A DNA stretch of 49,392 nt from Phaeodactylibacter sp. (GCA_024103175.1 JAGFJE010000046.1:1-49392); one strand, 5' to 3'. Shown: positions 15,046-24,899, numbered from the stretch's first letter. Translations and numbers: made by a program. The notes: generated by a model not told the origin, from the letters alone.

Positions 15046-17676
15046 CTATTTTTTAATGTAAGAACTTATCAGTTCGGCCCATAGGCGGTATCCGTTTCCA
15101 TTCAGGTGCAAACCGTCATTGGTGAGGGAAGACTTGAGCTTGCCTTCGCCGTTGGCAAAAGCAGCATGGAGGCCGATAAATGTCACATTGGGCCCTTCCA
15201 TCTTTGCCAGCTCCCGGTTGACGGACAGGATGGCTTCCCCCTTGTCGGTGTGTCCCGGGAACATTCCAAAGGCATCATTGACCGGGAGCAGGCTTTGCAG
15301 ATAGATCTCCGTTTCCGGAGAAGCCTCCCGGATACGTTGAACGGTGAGCCGGGTATTGTCAACTACCTCTTCTGCCGGCAGTCCCCGGGCGAGGTCGTTG
15401 ACGCCGATCATGAGAAAAATTTTGTCCGGTTTGGATTCTACGGCCTCTTCCAGCCGGCCCAGTACGCCCCGGGTAACATCTCCGCTGATCCCCCTGTTCT
15501 TGATCTTCTTATTGCCGAACATCTCGCTCCATTCACATCCGTCCGTGATGCTGTCGCCGAGGAAAATGATCTCCTGCTCGTCATTGGGCAACTGCTCGAA
15601 GTGCGACTTTTTCTGGTAGTAATAGGTGGAAAACCCTTCGGGGTTAGTGGAAAACCGCAGCCCCTCCATGTTCAGGGGAACAAAAGTGAACATCCAGTTT
15701 TGATAGCCGGTAGAGCCGGGGATCTTGGCCACGATCTTGTTCCAGCCTTTTTTCAGCGGGACTTCTGCCGGTTCGCGGGTCCAGTAGAGCTCCTCCTGGC
15801 GCCATGGTATTTCCTGTTCTTCGGGTGTTCCCCAGCCATCGGTTTTGGTGGGCCTCCACCCCGGGTTTTCCCAGATGGGCGGCGGCAGGGCTTCGTCATT
15901 GATCCACACTGCTCCGCCACTGGGGTCCCATTCGCCCTGTTTCGGAATACCGGTGTAGGTCCGGTTAGCCCTTAGGGGTGTTTCGAAGCCGATCCATGTG
16001 CTCATCTTCCTTGCCTTGGCCGAGTGGATGTAGGTGAGGGCGTAATAGGTTTGGCCCGGTTGGGCATCGGGGTAATAGCCGCCCTGCCTGAACCGGTCTC
16101 TGATGACGAGCGTGTTTCCGGCGGCTTCCTTCCAGCCCGGTGTTTTGCCCTGGTAAGTATATTGTTCTCTGGGGTCGCCGGCGAGCAGGTTGCCGTCGTG
16201 GGGGCCGAAAGGCCCGATGAGCTTCCATTCTTTATCGCTTTGAAGGAAATACTGAAAAGGTTCGTGGTTGAAGAATTTGTGTTTATGGGCTACGAGCATA
16301 TTCTCAAAGGCGGAGAAGTAACGGAAAGCTTCGCTGTTCTTCGGTGGCAATATCGTATAGTAGCTTTCGGGCGCCTGGAGGACGTCTGCTGTCCAGGTGG
16401 CCCAGGCGTAGGTGAGCATAGAGGGATAGACGGGGTTTTGCCGAAAGGCATCCGCTTCGTTGTCCAGGTTGACGTCGGGCCAGAAGCAGAGGATCCCTCC
16501 GATCACTTCATTGCCGGAGGGGTAGCCGATGGGCTTGAAGAAGAGCCGCAGCACCTGGGCCATGGGTTCTCCGTTGTTGACGTAGTTGTTCCAGGAATCG
16601 ATCTCCTGATAGTTGCCTTTTTCCAGGTGCCGGCCCTGCCAGGTCTGGCGGATGACGTCGTCTTCGGCATTCAGGCCGGGGTTCCAGATAACTACCTTCC
16701 TGCCATTGGCTTCACAGATGCCGGCCATTCGGGAAATAAACTCCTCCGGATTGTCGATCCTCACTTCGTCGGACCCTATATGAATGATGGGGCAGTCTGC
16801 TTTGGGGATCTCGGCAAATAATTCCTCCAGAACGTTTTCGAGGATTTCCATGCCTTCCTCCGATTCCATCTTTACCCCCATCGCCTTTGTAAAAGAATCG
16901 CTATGGCCCGGCATATCAATCTCCGGAATAATAGTAATGTGCCGCTCCCGGGCGTAGTTGATCAATTCCCGGATATCGTCGTAGGAGTAGAACTTCCCCG
17001 GGTCGCGGGTGGGGCGGTGGTTAGCGGCGTCGGTGAGCTGGGGATACCGCTTGCTTTCGATCCGCCAGGCCGGCCGGTCGGTGAGGTGCCAGTGGAAGGT
17101 ATTCAGCTTGTACTGCGATAGGATGTCCATCTGCTTTTTCAGGGATTCCAGGCTTTGAAAATTGCGGCCTACATCGATCATGAACCCCCGCACCGGATAG
17201 GCCGGCCAGTCACTGATGGTGCAAATGGGCAGGAGTAGGTTTTCACCTTCTTTTCTGATCAGCTGCCTGAGGGTTTGCAGGGCATAGAAGCGGCCGGTCC
17301 CGGCGGAAGCCGTTATTTCGATACCCTTTCGGGAAATTGCCAACTGATAGGCTTCCGGGCCCGGGCTGTCGTCGGCTTTGAACCGGATCGCCAGGCCTTT
17401 CTCCGGGTTTTCGCTGAGGCCATAAAAGCGGATGATGCTTTTCCAGCTCCGGATCGAAGAGGGGGGCAGAGCCTCCGCTTCGGCCAGATATAAGCCCGAA
17501 AGCTCCAGGTACTCTCCTTCCCAGCTCAATTCCTGCGGGAAAGGGATCAGTTCGGCCGGAGCGTTGTCCAGTTGTTCTGTGCTGAACTTCGATTCAAATG
17601 AGGCTTCTTTCTGTGCCGGCGCTGTAGTGGTGAACAGCAGGTACAGGGCAAGGAGCAAAATAGTATTCTTTTCCAT
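15046..17676 (-). CDS. GH20 beta-N-acetylhexosaminidase fused to SGNH/GDSL esterase
   Basis: An 876-residue exported protein (signal peptide about 1-21). The GH20 part spans about 40-480: an N-terminal GH20b domain, then the TIM barrel with GFMIDVGRNF, FHWHLTDRPAWRIES and the catalytic pair Asp303-Glu304 in HIGSDEV. A linker beta domain (about 500-690) precedes a complete SGNH hydrolase (about 700-876): Ser709 in FLGDSITDG, Gly in the RGISGD block, Asn760 in MIGVND, and Asp854/His857 in NDGLHLN. The protein could remove GalNAc/GlcNAc and O-acetyl groups together. It lies 11 bases after nanA and 4 bases before the sialidase gene. The ester target is inferred from context. Confidence 0.9.
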   Translation of the reverse strand: MEKNTILLLALYLLFTTTAPAQKEASFESKFSTEQLDNAPAELIPFPQELSWEGEYLELSGLYLAEAEALPPSSIRSWKSIIRFYGLSENPEKGLAIRFKADDSPGPEAYQLAISRKGIEITASAGTGRFYALQTLRQLIRKEGENLLLPICTISDWPAYPVRGFMIDVGRNFQSLESLKKQMDILSQYKLNTFHWHLTDRPAWRIESKRYPQLTDAANHRPTRDPGKFYSYDDIRELINYARERHITIIPEIDMPGHSDSFTKAMGVKMESEEGMEILENVLEELFAEIPKADCPIIHIGSDEVRIDNPEEFISRMAGICEANGRKVVIWNPGLNAEDDVIRQTWQGRHLEKGNYQEIDSWNNYVNNGEPMAQVLRLFFKPIGYPSGNEVIGGILCFWPDVNLDNEADAFRQNPVYPSMLTYAWATWTADVLQAPESYYTILPPKNSEAFRYFSAFENMLVAHKHKFFNHEPFQYFLQSDKEWKLIGPFGPHDGNLLAGDPREQYTYQGKTPGWKEAAGNTLVIRDRFRQGGYYPDAQPGQTYYALTYIHSAKARKMSTWIGFETPLRANRTYTGIPKQGEWDPSGGAVWINDEALPPPIWENPGWRPTKTDGWGTPEEQEIPWRQEELYWTREPAEVPLKKGWNKIVAKIPGSTGYQNWMFTFVPLNMEGLRFSTNPEGFSTYYYQKKSHFEQLPNDEQEIIFLGDSITDGCEWSEMFGNKKIKNRGISGDVTRGVLGRLEEAVESKPDKIFLMIGVNDLARGLPAEEVVDNTRLTVQRIREASPETEIYLQSLLPVNDAFGMFPGHTDKGEAILSVNRELAKMEGPNVTFIGLHAAFANGEGKLKSSLTNDGLHLNGNGYRLWAELISSYIKK

Positions 17677-17687
17677 CTGGGCCGATA

Positions 17688-18599
17688 TTATAATTTACTG
17701 CAAAACTCAAAAAAGCCGATCCCCTCTAATTCCTTCTTCAGGGCGCTGATGTCTTCTTCCGAAGGAGAAGAGACCGGTGGGCGAAACCAGCCGCAATCCA
17801 GCCCGATCAGTTTCATGAAGGCCTTACCGGCGCCGACGCCGCCGTATTTCACCAGAAGCGCGACCATTCTGACGGCAGACTGCTGCAGGCGTTCGGCTTC
17901 AGCCAGGTTCTTGTTTCGGAAGGCATCGATGATGCTGTTGTACAGGGGGGCGGCATAGTTATAGGTGCTTCCGACGGCTCCCTCAGCCCCGGCGGCCAGG
18001 CCGGAAAGCAGGGCTTCATCTACTCCCCACAGTATATCGTATTTGCCGTCCCTGAACATCCGGCAGGTGTGGAAATCCATGATATCGTGGGCCGTGTATT
18101 TAATGCCCGCCAGGTTGGGGACCTGATCCTCAGCGAGGGCCAGGAAGCTGGCCATGGAAAAGTGCCCGCCGGTAAGCGCCGGGATGTGGTAATAGTAAAA
18201 AGGCATTTCCGGAACGGTATCGGCCACCAGTTTGCAGAATTCCACTAACCGGCCCACGCTTCCCGGCCGGAAATAAAAGGGGCAGAGGATGGATATGCCG
18301 TCGAGCCCGCAATTCCGGGCGTGAAGCGCCAGTTGCTGCATCTCTTTCAGGCAGGTGCCGCCCAGCATGAACAAGGCCTTCAACTTGTCGCCTTTTGCTT
18401 TGCCCCACTTTTCCATCACCTGTATTTTTTCTTCGAAAGTCAGGGAAACCCCCTCTCCGGTGGAGCCGCAGATGAAAGCGCCCACCACCCCGTTCTTTTC
18501 ATACAGGCGGGCCAGCGTTTCGATCTTGTCCGGCGCCAGTTCTCCCTGAGCATCCATGGGGGTGAAGGGAGCGGCTACCAGTCCTCTAAGTTTTTCCAT
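17688..18599 (-). CDS. nanA: N-acetylneuraminate lyase
   Basis: A 303-residue DapA-superfamily TIM barrel. The carboxylate-binding GSTGEG is at 45-50, the catalytic Tyr137 in FYYYHIPALTG, and the Schiff-base Lys167 in LAGIKYT, matching the spacing of E. coli NanA (Tyr137, Lys165). It splits N-acetylneuraminate into pyruvate and N-acetylmannosamine in the cytosol. Context decides between NanA and other DapA-like lyases: it lies in an operon with a sialidase and a mutarotase-symporter. Its start overlaps the stop of the symporter gene by 14 bases. No ManNAc epimerase or kinase gene is present in the window. Confidence 0.93.
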   Translation of the reverse strand: MEKLRGLVAAPFTPMDAQGELAPDKIETLARLYEKNGVVGAFICGSTGEGVSLTFEEKIQVMEKWGKAKGDKLKALFMLGGTCLKEMQQLALHARNCGLDGISILCPFYFRPGSVGRLVEFCKLVADTVPEMPFYYYHIPALTGGHFSMASFLALAEDQVPNLAGIKYTAHDIMDFHTCRMFRDGKYDILWGVDEALLSGLAAGAEGAVGSTYNYAAPLYNSIIDAFRNKNLAEAERLQQSAVRMVALLVKYGGVGAGKAFMKLIGLDCGWFRPPVSSPSEEDISALKKELEGIGFFEFCSKL

Positions 18600-21258
18600 T
18601 TTCTTTATTGTTTTTGAGTCCGGAATACGTAAGCGCTATTTTACCTTTTTCCTGGCCGCCGGCAATGAGGCTCGCCATCCAGCCGATGAGGATACTCAAG
18701 AACATGCCGGTAAAGGCGTACATCAGCAGGTGTATGCTGGTATGTTCCTTGATCAGGTATTGGAGGATACCGCTGGCCAGCAGTCCGATCAGTGCTCCCG
18801 GCCCATTGGCCTTCTTACTGAAAATGCCGAGCAGGAAGATGCCTCCCAGGCCGCCGGCAAACAGGCCGACGATCATGTTGAACTGGTCCCAAAGGGAGGA
18901 GATGCCCCAGGAGGCCATCATCAGGGCCAGGCCGGTGCCGATGATCCCCACCAGGATAGTAATGCCGCGGGCCGTTTTCAGGTAAGCAGATTCGCTTTTT
19001 ACCGGGCGCAGGCGGCGCAGGAAATCGGTGGTAACGACGGTGGCCATGGAGTTCATGCTGCTGTCCAGGCTGGACATGGAAGCGGCGAAGACGGCGGCGA
19101 TCAGCAGGCCGGAGACTCCCGGTGGAAGGCTGTTGACGATGAACCAGGGAAAGATCGCATCGGTCTTATCCAGGGCGGGGTTCAGCAGCTCCGGGTTCGA
19201 CCGGTAGTAGACGAACAGGAGCGTGCCGAGAGAGAAAAAGATCAGGGTGGCGGGCAGGGTCAGCCAGGCGCCCGTCATGATGCCTTTGGCTGCGCTCTTT
19301 TCATCCTTGGTGGTCAGGTAGCGTTGTACGACGGTCTGGTCGCTGCCGTATGTCACCAGGTTTGTCGTCAGCCCGCCGATCACTACAACCCACAGCGTCG
19401 GGTTGGAGAAAGACAGGTTCAGGTCGAGGATCTTCATTTTGTCGTACTGGGCGATGTAGGTGGAGACCTCATGCCCGTCCAGGCTGAAATAGAGCAGGAC
19501 CAGCGACAACAGGGCGCCGCCGAGCAGCACGACGACCTGCAGCACATCCGTCCAGATCACCGCTTCAATTCCGCCCATTACGGTATAGAAGATACTCAGG
19601 ATGCCCATGGTCAGAATACAGACATTCACATCGATCCCGGTGACGACAGATAAGGCCAGGGAGGGGAGCAGGAGTACGATCCCCAGCCGGCCCAGCTGAA
19701 GAAAGATATACATGGTGCTGCCTACCAGGCGGGTGGGCAGGTTGAAGCGCAGTTCCAGGTATTCGTAGGCAGTAGTGAGGTTGAACCGGCGGTAGAATGG
19801 CAGAAAAACGCGAATGATGAACGGGGCGATCATGATGATGGTCATCATCAGGAAGAAGTACAGCCAGTCGGTCGCGAAGGTCTTCGCCGGTATAGCCATA
19901 AAGGTGATCGCACTGAGCTGGGTGCCGAAAATACTCAGGCCGGCGGCCCACCAGGGGATACGGTTGCCTCCTTTGAAAAAATCATCGGTGCTGTGCTGGT
20001 TCTTGGAAAAGAAAAAGCCAAGGGCGACCAGCAGGGCCAGGTAAATGAACAGGATCAGGTAATTCAAAAAGCCGAAAGCATCCTTGTGGGAGAGCTCCAC
20101 GGCCATTATCCTGGGGGTGCGAACGCCGGGAGCTACCTCCCCGGTAGGAATGACGATGTTGTTGCCCCACTTCAGGGCAGTGGTCGTTACCTGGCTTCCG
20201 GACGGAAGGACGCTCATGCGGGCCCACGTCTGAGTGATGGTGTGGAAGGCCCAGATGTTTCTGGAAAAACCGGGGTGGTTCTGCAGGATATCGTTCCGCT
20301 GTGCGATCAGCTGCCGGCGCCGGGCGCCGTCTTTTTCCGCTTCAATATCGGCTCCCAGCCTTTCGAGCCGGTTGAACGTCCTGCCGTCGTCACCTCCGAA
20401 TAACATGATGTGGTTGGCGCCCACCGCCACGGCCGTTCCTGCCGCGAGGGTGAACCTGCCGGCCTCGCTCTCGGGCCGGATTTCGATCCAGCTGTTCGTC
20501 TTCGGGTGGTACGCCCAGGTGTCGGTGAGCAGGGTGCTGGTGTCCTTCGTTCCCCGGAAACGCCCTTTCATGAGGTAAAAACAATTGTCCTCCCCATCGT
20601 TCTGCACGGCGCCGAACGCATGGGTGCGGGGTGCGCCGCCCCATGGCGGCAGGATCTGCCATCCCGCTTCCGGGGCCGACAGGTCGAGGCTCCAAAAGTG
20701 CTTGCTGCTGTCGGCATCCAGGCTTCCGGCGACGTAGATCCTGTTCTCTATTTTTCCGCCGCACATGTTGGCCATTGGCATGGGCAGCGGTGGCAGGGGA
20801 GACGTGGTGGCCTTCTTGTTTTCGGGGTCCCACCTCAGGAGGAAAGCATCGTCCAGGAGCTGCTCTCCGTCCATCCCGCCCAGGCAGGCCAACCCGTCTC
20901 CGGTTTCGATGGCCAGCCCGTAGGCAGCCTTTTGGGGCAGAGCGAATGCCTGGCCATCAAACCACTGATAGCTGCCGTCCTCTTTTTTTTCCAGGATGTA
21001 AATGTCCCGGTGATACACCTTTTCTCCGCCTTCCCATACCGCCGCCCCGGGGAAGTTGGCGCCGCCGGCAATGATCAGGGCATCGTTGTGGATGCCGATG
21101 AAGGCTCCGGCTATTCCCGGCTGGACGGCTTTTCCGGTGGCGGGCGGGATGAAGGCCAGCTCTTTCCATTCAAAATTGACGAAGGGGTTGTCTTCGTACG
21201 CCTGAATATTGTTGAGGAAAAGCACGAGAAAGCAGGGCAGTAGAATATATTTCATCAA
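18586..21258 (-). CDS. Kelch mutarotase (NanM-like) fused to sodium/solute symporter
   Basis: An 890-residue two-part protein. A signal peptide (MMKYILLPCFLVLFLNNIQA) leads a six-bladed Kelch-like domain (about 25-390) of the cyclically permuted mutarotase type, with blocks such as ALIIAGGANFPGAA and HIMLFGGDDG. From about 400 to 880 it is an SSS-family transporter with about 13 membrane helices (GLSIFGTQLSAITFMAIPAK, AAVFAASMSSLDSSMNSMATV). SSS proteins start outside, so the Kelch domain would be periplasmic, where NanM speeds alpha to beta conversion of sialic acid before uptake. It is the first gene of the leftward nan operon and overlaps nanA. Confidence 0.9.
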   Translation of the reverse strand: MMKYILLPCFLVLFLNNIQAYEDNPFVNFEWKELAFIPPATGKAVQPGIAGAFIGIHNDALIIAGGANFPGAAVWEGGEKVYHRDIYILEKKEDGSYQWFDGQAFALPQKAAYGLAIETGDGLACLGGMDGEQLLDDAFLLRWDPENKKATTSPLPPLPMPMANMCGGKIENRIYVAGSLDADSSKHFWSLDLSAPEAGWQILPPWGGAPRTHAFGAVQNDGEDNCFYLMKGRFRGTKDTSTLLTDTWAYHPKTNSWIEIRPESEAGRFTLAAGTAVAVGANHIMLFGGDDGRTFNRLERLGADIEAEKDGARRRQLIAQRNDILQNHPGFSRNIWAFHTITQTWARMSVLPSGSQVTTTALKWGNNIVIPTGEVAPGVRTPRIMAVELSHKDAFGFLNYLILFIYLALLVALGFFFSKNQHSTDDFFKGGNRIPWWAAGLSIFGTQLSAITFMAIPAKTFATDWLYFFLMMTIIMIAPFIIRVFLPFYRRFNLTTAYEYLELRFNLPTRLVGSTMYIFLQLGRLGIVLLLPSLALSVVTGIDVNVCILTMGILSIFYTVMGGIEAVIWTDVLQVVVLLGGALLSLVLLYFSLDGHEVSTYIAQYDKMKILDLNLSFSNPTLWVVVIGGLTTNLVTYGSDQTVVQRYLTTKDEKSAAKGIMTGAWLTLPATLIFFSLGTLLFVYYRSNPELLNPALDKTDAIFPWFIVNSLPPGVSGLLIAAVFAASMSSLDSSMNSMATVVTTDFLRRLRPVKSESAYLKTARGITILVGIIGTGLALMMASWGISSLWDQFNMIVGLFAGGLGGIFLLGIFSKKANGPGALIGLLASGILQYLIKEHTSIHLLMYAFTGMFLSILIGWMASLIAGGQEKGKIALTYSGLKNNKENGKT

Positions 21259-21638
21259 CTTTTTTTTTGCTGTTAATGTTAGGAAAAGGCGATCGTTTCA
21301 AATGTCTCCCGGCATTGGTATATCGCTGCTGGTAAATGCCAGCAACCGTTCCCTTTCCATCGTTTCCAAAATGCAGATTATTTTTTCATCGGGCCACCCG
21401 GTTTGGATCAAAGAAGGTTGTCATTTGTCTTTGACGGTTCTGTTCGTCTCAGGGGCCGGGCCGGATCGTCTCAATGGCCGCCATGAGACTATTCAACCAG
21501 CCCTTTGAGACGATTGAAACACCCCGATACATTTCAGCCCCATCTTCGATAATCCTGGCCCCCTCCGCCTTTACATTTTTCCCAATCTTGGTGTACGGTG
21601 CAAATTTCACTTTCATTTTTCTCTAAACCTAATTTGTT
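21259..21638. promoter_or_regulatory. Divergent control region of the sialic-acid locus
   Basis: 380 bases without a gene between the leftward nan operon and the rightward susC gene. It contains the symmetric array of half-sites at 21445-21512 and a promoter-like pair TTTG (21504-21507), 20 bases, TACATTTC (21528-21535) for susC. A second weaker -7-like TACATTTT is at 21572-21579. I could not identify the leftward promoter with confidence. Confidence 0.6.
21445..21512. promoter_or_regulatory. Palindromic array of four CGTCTCA half-sites (candidate operator)
   Basis: CGTCTCA occurs at 21445-21451 and 21467-21473, and its complement TGAGAC(T/G) at 21484-21490 and 21506-21512. The two direct copies on each side are 22 bases apart and the whole array is exactly symmetric about 21478.5. 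The innermost pair can form a bulged hairpin around GGC. The outer right site overlaps the TTTG of the putative susC promoter. Spacing of two helical turns is typical of AraC-type regulators. Confidence 0.65.
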
Positions 21639-24600
21639 ATGAAGAGGCATATTTCTACCACTAATACCCGGCTGTTCGTATTCAGGCAGTTGGTATTGAG
21701 CATCTTACTGATGCTCGGGTTTACCGCCGAAGCCAATACCCCGCCCGGAGGGCAGGCGGTTGGTGTTTCCGGTACAGTGACTTCCGCTACCGACGGGCTG
21801 CCGCTGGTCGGCGCTTCGGTCCTGGTCAAAGGCACTTCTACCGGGACGATCACGGATATTGACGGCGCTTACGCTATCGAGGCGCCCGGCGCAAACGATA
21901 CGCTGATCTTTTCTTACGTAGGGTTTGTATCCCAGGAAGTGCCGGTGGCCGGAAGAAACGTCATCGATGTCGCTCTTCGGGAAGATGCGGCCCAGTTGAA
22001 TGAGGTCGTCGTCATCGGTTATGGCACGCAGTCGAGGAAAATGCTGACCAGTTCTATTGCATCAGTAGATGCCGAAGAGATTCAGGACCTGCAGATCACC
22101 ACCCTGGAAGGCGTGATGCAGGGCCGGGCTGCCGGGGTCAGTATCCAGACGGCCAACGGCCAGCCGGGCGCTCCGCCCAGTATACGGATACGGGGCGGCT
22201 CCTCCCTGCAGGGAAACAATGAGCCCCTGTTCATTATCGATGGTGTCCAGCGTTCTTCTGAGGATTTCAACCCGGAGGACGTGGCTTCCATTGAAATACT
22301 CAAAGACGCTTCGGCTACAGCTATCTACGGCGCCCGGGCATCCAATGGCGTGGTGCTGGTGACCACCAAGTCCGGAAAAACCGGAAAAGCGAATTTCAAC
22401 GCAAGTTACCGGACCACCTGGACGTCCCTGCAAAACCGGCTGGACCTGCTGGGCAGCCGGGATTATATCGAGATCGAGCGCATCGGCCTGACCCGTTCTT
22501 TCCTGAATGAAAACAGCGCCTTTGGCGTTGGCTCCAATGCTACGGGCATCGGCAACCCTCCCGATGGCAACTTCACCCTGAGGGCGCTGGCACCGGGCGA
22601 ATCTGTACCGGCAGGATACGAGTCCATGGCCGACCCGGTGACCGGCCAGACCCTGATATTCCAGGATGTCGATTGGCAGGATGTGGCCTACCGCAACACC
22701 CGGGTCGATAACGTCCATTTCTCGGTAGATGGCGGAAGAGACCGGCTGAATTACTACCTGGGGTCTTCCTACCTGGCTCAGGAAGGGATCGCCAAAGGGA
22801 CTTCCTACGACCGCTTCAGCCTCCAGTCTAATGTAGATTTTCAACTGTCGGACAAACTGAATATCGGGACGAATGTGAACTTTACCCGGAGCCTTTCCGA
22901 TGAGCCTTTCAACTCCAGTATCCTTTTCGGCCGCGCCGCCAGGCTGGCCCCCACCACCCGGAGGTTCAATGAGGACGGGACGGTGGCGCCGGGCTCCAGC
23001 TCGGGCCTGCCCAACCCGGAATGGTATGCATCGACGTTCCTGAATTCGTCGGCGCGCAACAAGCTGAACCTGGGGGCTTCCCTCCAGTACAATATTACCG
23101 AAAACCTGGTGGCTACCGGAAGGCTCAATTACTTCATAGACCAGGATACCCGGGAAGCTTTTGTCCTGGCCAACCAGTTGACTTCCGCCCGGGATGCTTC
23201 CGTCAATTTCCTGGAAAGCAGGCTGCTCCAGTTCGAGGGGACGCTGAAATACTTCCGAACCTTTGGCGACAACAACCTCTCCCTGCTGCTGGGAGGGTCG
23301 AACCTCAATACGGATTATTTTACCTTTTCAGCTTCCGGACAGGGAGGGCCCACCAATTCCATCCGGACCCTCAATGCTTCCCCGGTGATCAACAACGCCT
23401 CCTCATTCAAGTCGCAGGACAAGCTGATCGGGTATTTCGGGCGGGTGTCTTATGATTTTGCCCAGCGTTACCTGCTTTCCGCAACACTGAGAAGGGATGG
23501 CTCTTCCCGCTTCGGTTCTGATAACCAGATCGGTTACTTCCCCAGTGTATCCGCCGGTTGGAGGATCTCGGACGAAGGGTTTTTCTTCATCCCCGGGGTA
23601 TCGGACTTTAAGCTCAGGGCCAGCTGGGGGCAAACGGCCAATAACGACTTCGGTAGTCCCGGCGACCTCAACCGCTTCTTCCTCTCCCAGGGGGTTGTTG
23701 ACGCCACCCTTACCTACAACGGCCAGGCCGCTGCCCGGGCCACCCAGTTGCCCAACCCCAACCTGGGCTGGGAGACCACCACCCAGTCCAACTTCGGGAT
23801 CGACCTGGCCCTGTTCGACAACCGCGTGCTGTTGATCGCCGATTACTACCGGAAAGTGACTTCCGACCTGCTGTTCAGCAACCCCTTGCCCAATACCTCG
23901 GGCTTCGGTTCCATTACCCAGAACATCGGGAAGGTTGAATTCACAGGAACGGAATTATCCATCTCCACTGACAATATCGCTTCCGGAGACTTCAGATGGA
24001 CTACGGATTTCAACATCTCCTTTACCAGCAATGAAGTGCTGGAGCTGCCGGATAACGGCCGCGACCGAAATCGCATCGGAGGTTTTGAACGCTCCGACGG
24101 AACCGGCATAGGCGGTGTGGCTGAGGGCGAACCCCTGCGCCAGATCGTCGGGTGGCAATTCCTCGGGGTGTATTCCACCACAGCGGAAGCCGAGGAGGAC
24201 GGCCTGTTCGTCGAATTTGCCAATGACCGCACCGGCAGCAACGGGATCGATTACCGAAACCGGGTCGGCGGCGATGTGAAATGGGAAGACGTCAACGGGG
24301 ACAAGATCATCAACAACGATGACCTTCGGGTACTCGGGTATGCCAACCCGAATATCTTCGGCGGTTTCGGCAACACCTTCAGTTATAAAGGGCTGGAGCT
24401 CTATGTATTCCTGGATATGGGGCTGGGGCACCACATCTACAACAGCAACCGGGCGCGGATGAACAGTAACTCCCAGGGCAATATCAACGGCACCGAAGAC
24501 CTGCTCCGGGCATGGAACAATGAGGGAGATGTGACGGACGTGCCGCGTTTCATATTCTTCGATTTTGGCAATGCCCGCAACCACGACGTGCTCGGTTTCG

Positions 24601-24878
24601 GAAGCACCACCGGCGATGGAGGCCTGGCCGAAAGGGGCAGCAGCCTGTATACCGAAAAGGGCGACTACCTGGCGGTCAGGACGATCAGGCTGTCTTACTC
24701 CCTGCCCCGGAACCTCGTCCAGGGATGGGGCCTGAGGTCCGTCAAGGCATACCTGCTGGGGCAGAACCTGCATTATTTTACCGAGTACAGAGGGTATAAC
24801 CCGGAAGTAGGAGCGCTCGACCTGGGGTTGTACCCCCTGTTCAGAAGTTTCTCCGTTGGATTGAACGTAGGATTTTAA
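21639..24878 (+). CDS. susC: SusC/RagA-type TonB-dependent outer-membrane transporter
   Basis: A 1079-residue outer-membrane protein that imports glycan fragments using TonB energy. After a signal peptide (about 1-33), a carboxypeptidase-like domain spans about 43-118 (VSGTVTSATDGLPLVGASVL). The linker NEVVVIGYGTQ is the SusC hallmark, the plug carries IRIRGGSSLQGNNEPLFIID and IEILKDASATAIYGARASNG, and the rest is the 22-strand barrel ending in VGLNVGF with a terminal Phe. It is followed 21 bases later by susD. Position opposite the nan operon suggests a sialylated glycan or O-acetylated sialic acid as the cargo; this is inference. Confidence 0.95.
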   Translation: MKRHISTTNTRLFVFRQLVLSILLMLGFTAEANTPPGGQAVGVSGTVTSATDGLPLVGASVLVKGTSTGTITDIDGAYAIEAPGANDTLIFSYVGFVSQEVPVAGRNVIDVALREDAAQLNEVVVIGYGTQSRKMLTSSIASVDAEEIQDLQITTLEGVMQGRAAGVSIQTANGQPGAPPSIRIRGGSSLQGNNEPLFIIDGVQRSSEDFNPEDVASIEILKDASATAIYGARASNGVVLVTTKSGKTGKANFNASYRTTWTSLQNRLDLLGSRDYIEIERIGLTRSFLNENSAFGVGSNATGIGNPPDGNFTLRALAPGESVPAGYESMADPVTGQTLIFQDVDWQDVAYRNTRVDNVHFSVDGGRDRLNYYLGSSYLAQEGIAKGTSYDRFSLQSNVDFQLSDKLNIGTNVNFTRSLSDEPFNSSILFGRAARLAPTTRRFNEDGTVAPGSSSGLPNPEWYASTFLNSSARNKLNLGASLQYNITENLVATGRLNYFIDQDTREAFVLANQLTSARDASVNFLESRLLQFEGTLKYFRTFGDNNLSLLLGGSNLNTDYFTFSASGQGGPTNSIRTLNASPVINNASSFKSQDKLIGYFGRVSYDFAQRYLLSATLRRDGSSRFGSDNQIGYFPSVSAGWRISDEGFFFIPGVSDFKLRASWGQTANNDFGSPGDLNRFFLSQGVVDATLTYNGQAAARATQLPNPNLGWETTTQSNFGIDLALFDNRVLLIADYYRKVTSDLLFSNPLPNTSGFGSITQNIGKVEFTGTELSISTDNIASGDFRWTTDFNISFTSNEVLELPDNGRDRNRIGGFERSDGTGIGGVAEGEPLRQIVGWQFLGVYSTTAEAEEDGLFVEFANDRTGSNGIDYRNRVGGDVKWEDVNGDKIINNDDLRVLGYANPNIFGGFGNTFSYKGLELYVFLDMGLGHHIYNSNRARMNSNSQGNINGTEDLLRAWNNEGDVTDVPRFIFFDFGNARNHDVLGFGSTTGDGGLAERGSSLYTEKGDYLAVRTIRLSYSLPRNLVQGWGLRSVKAYLLGQNLHYFTEYRGYNPEVGALDLGLYPLFRSFSVGLNVGF

Positions 24879-24899
24879 TCAGACCAAAAAAAGACTATC

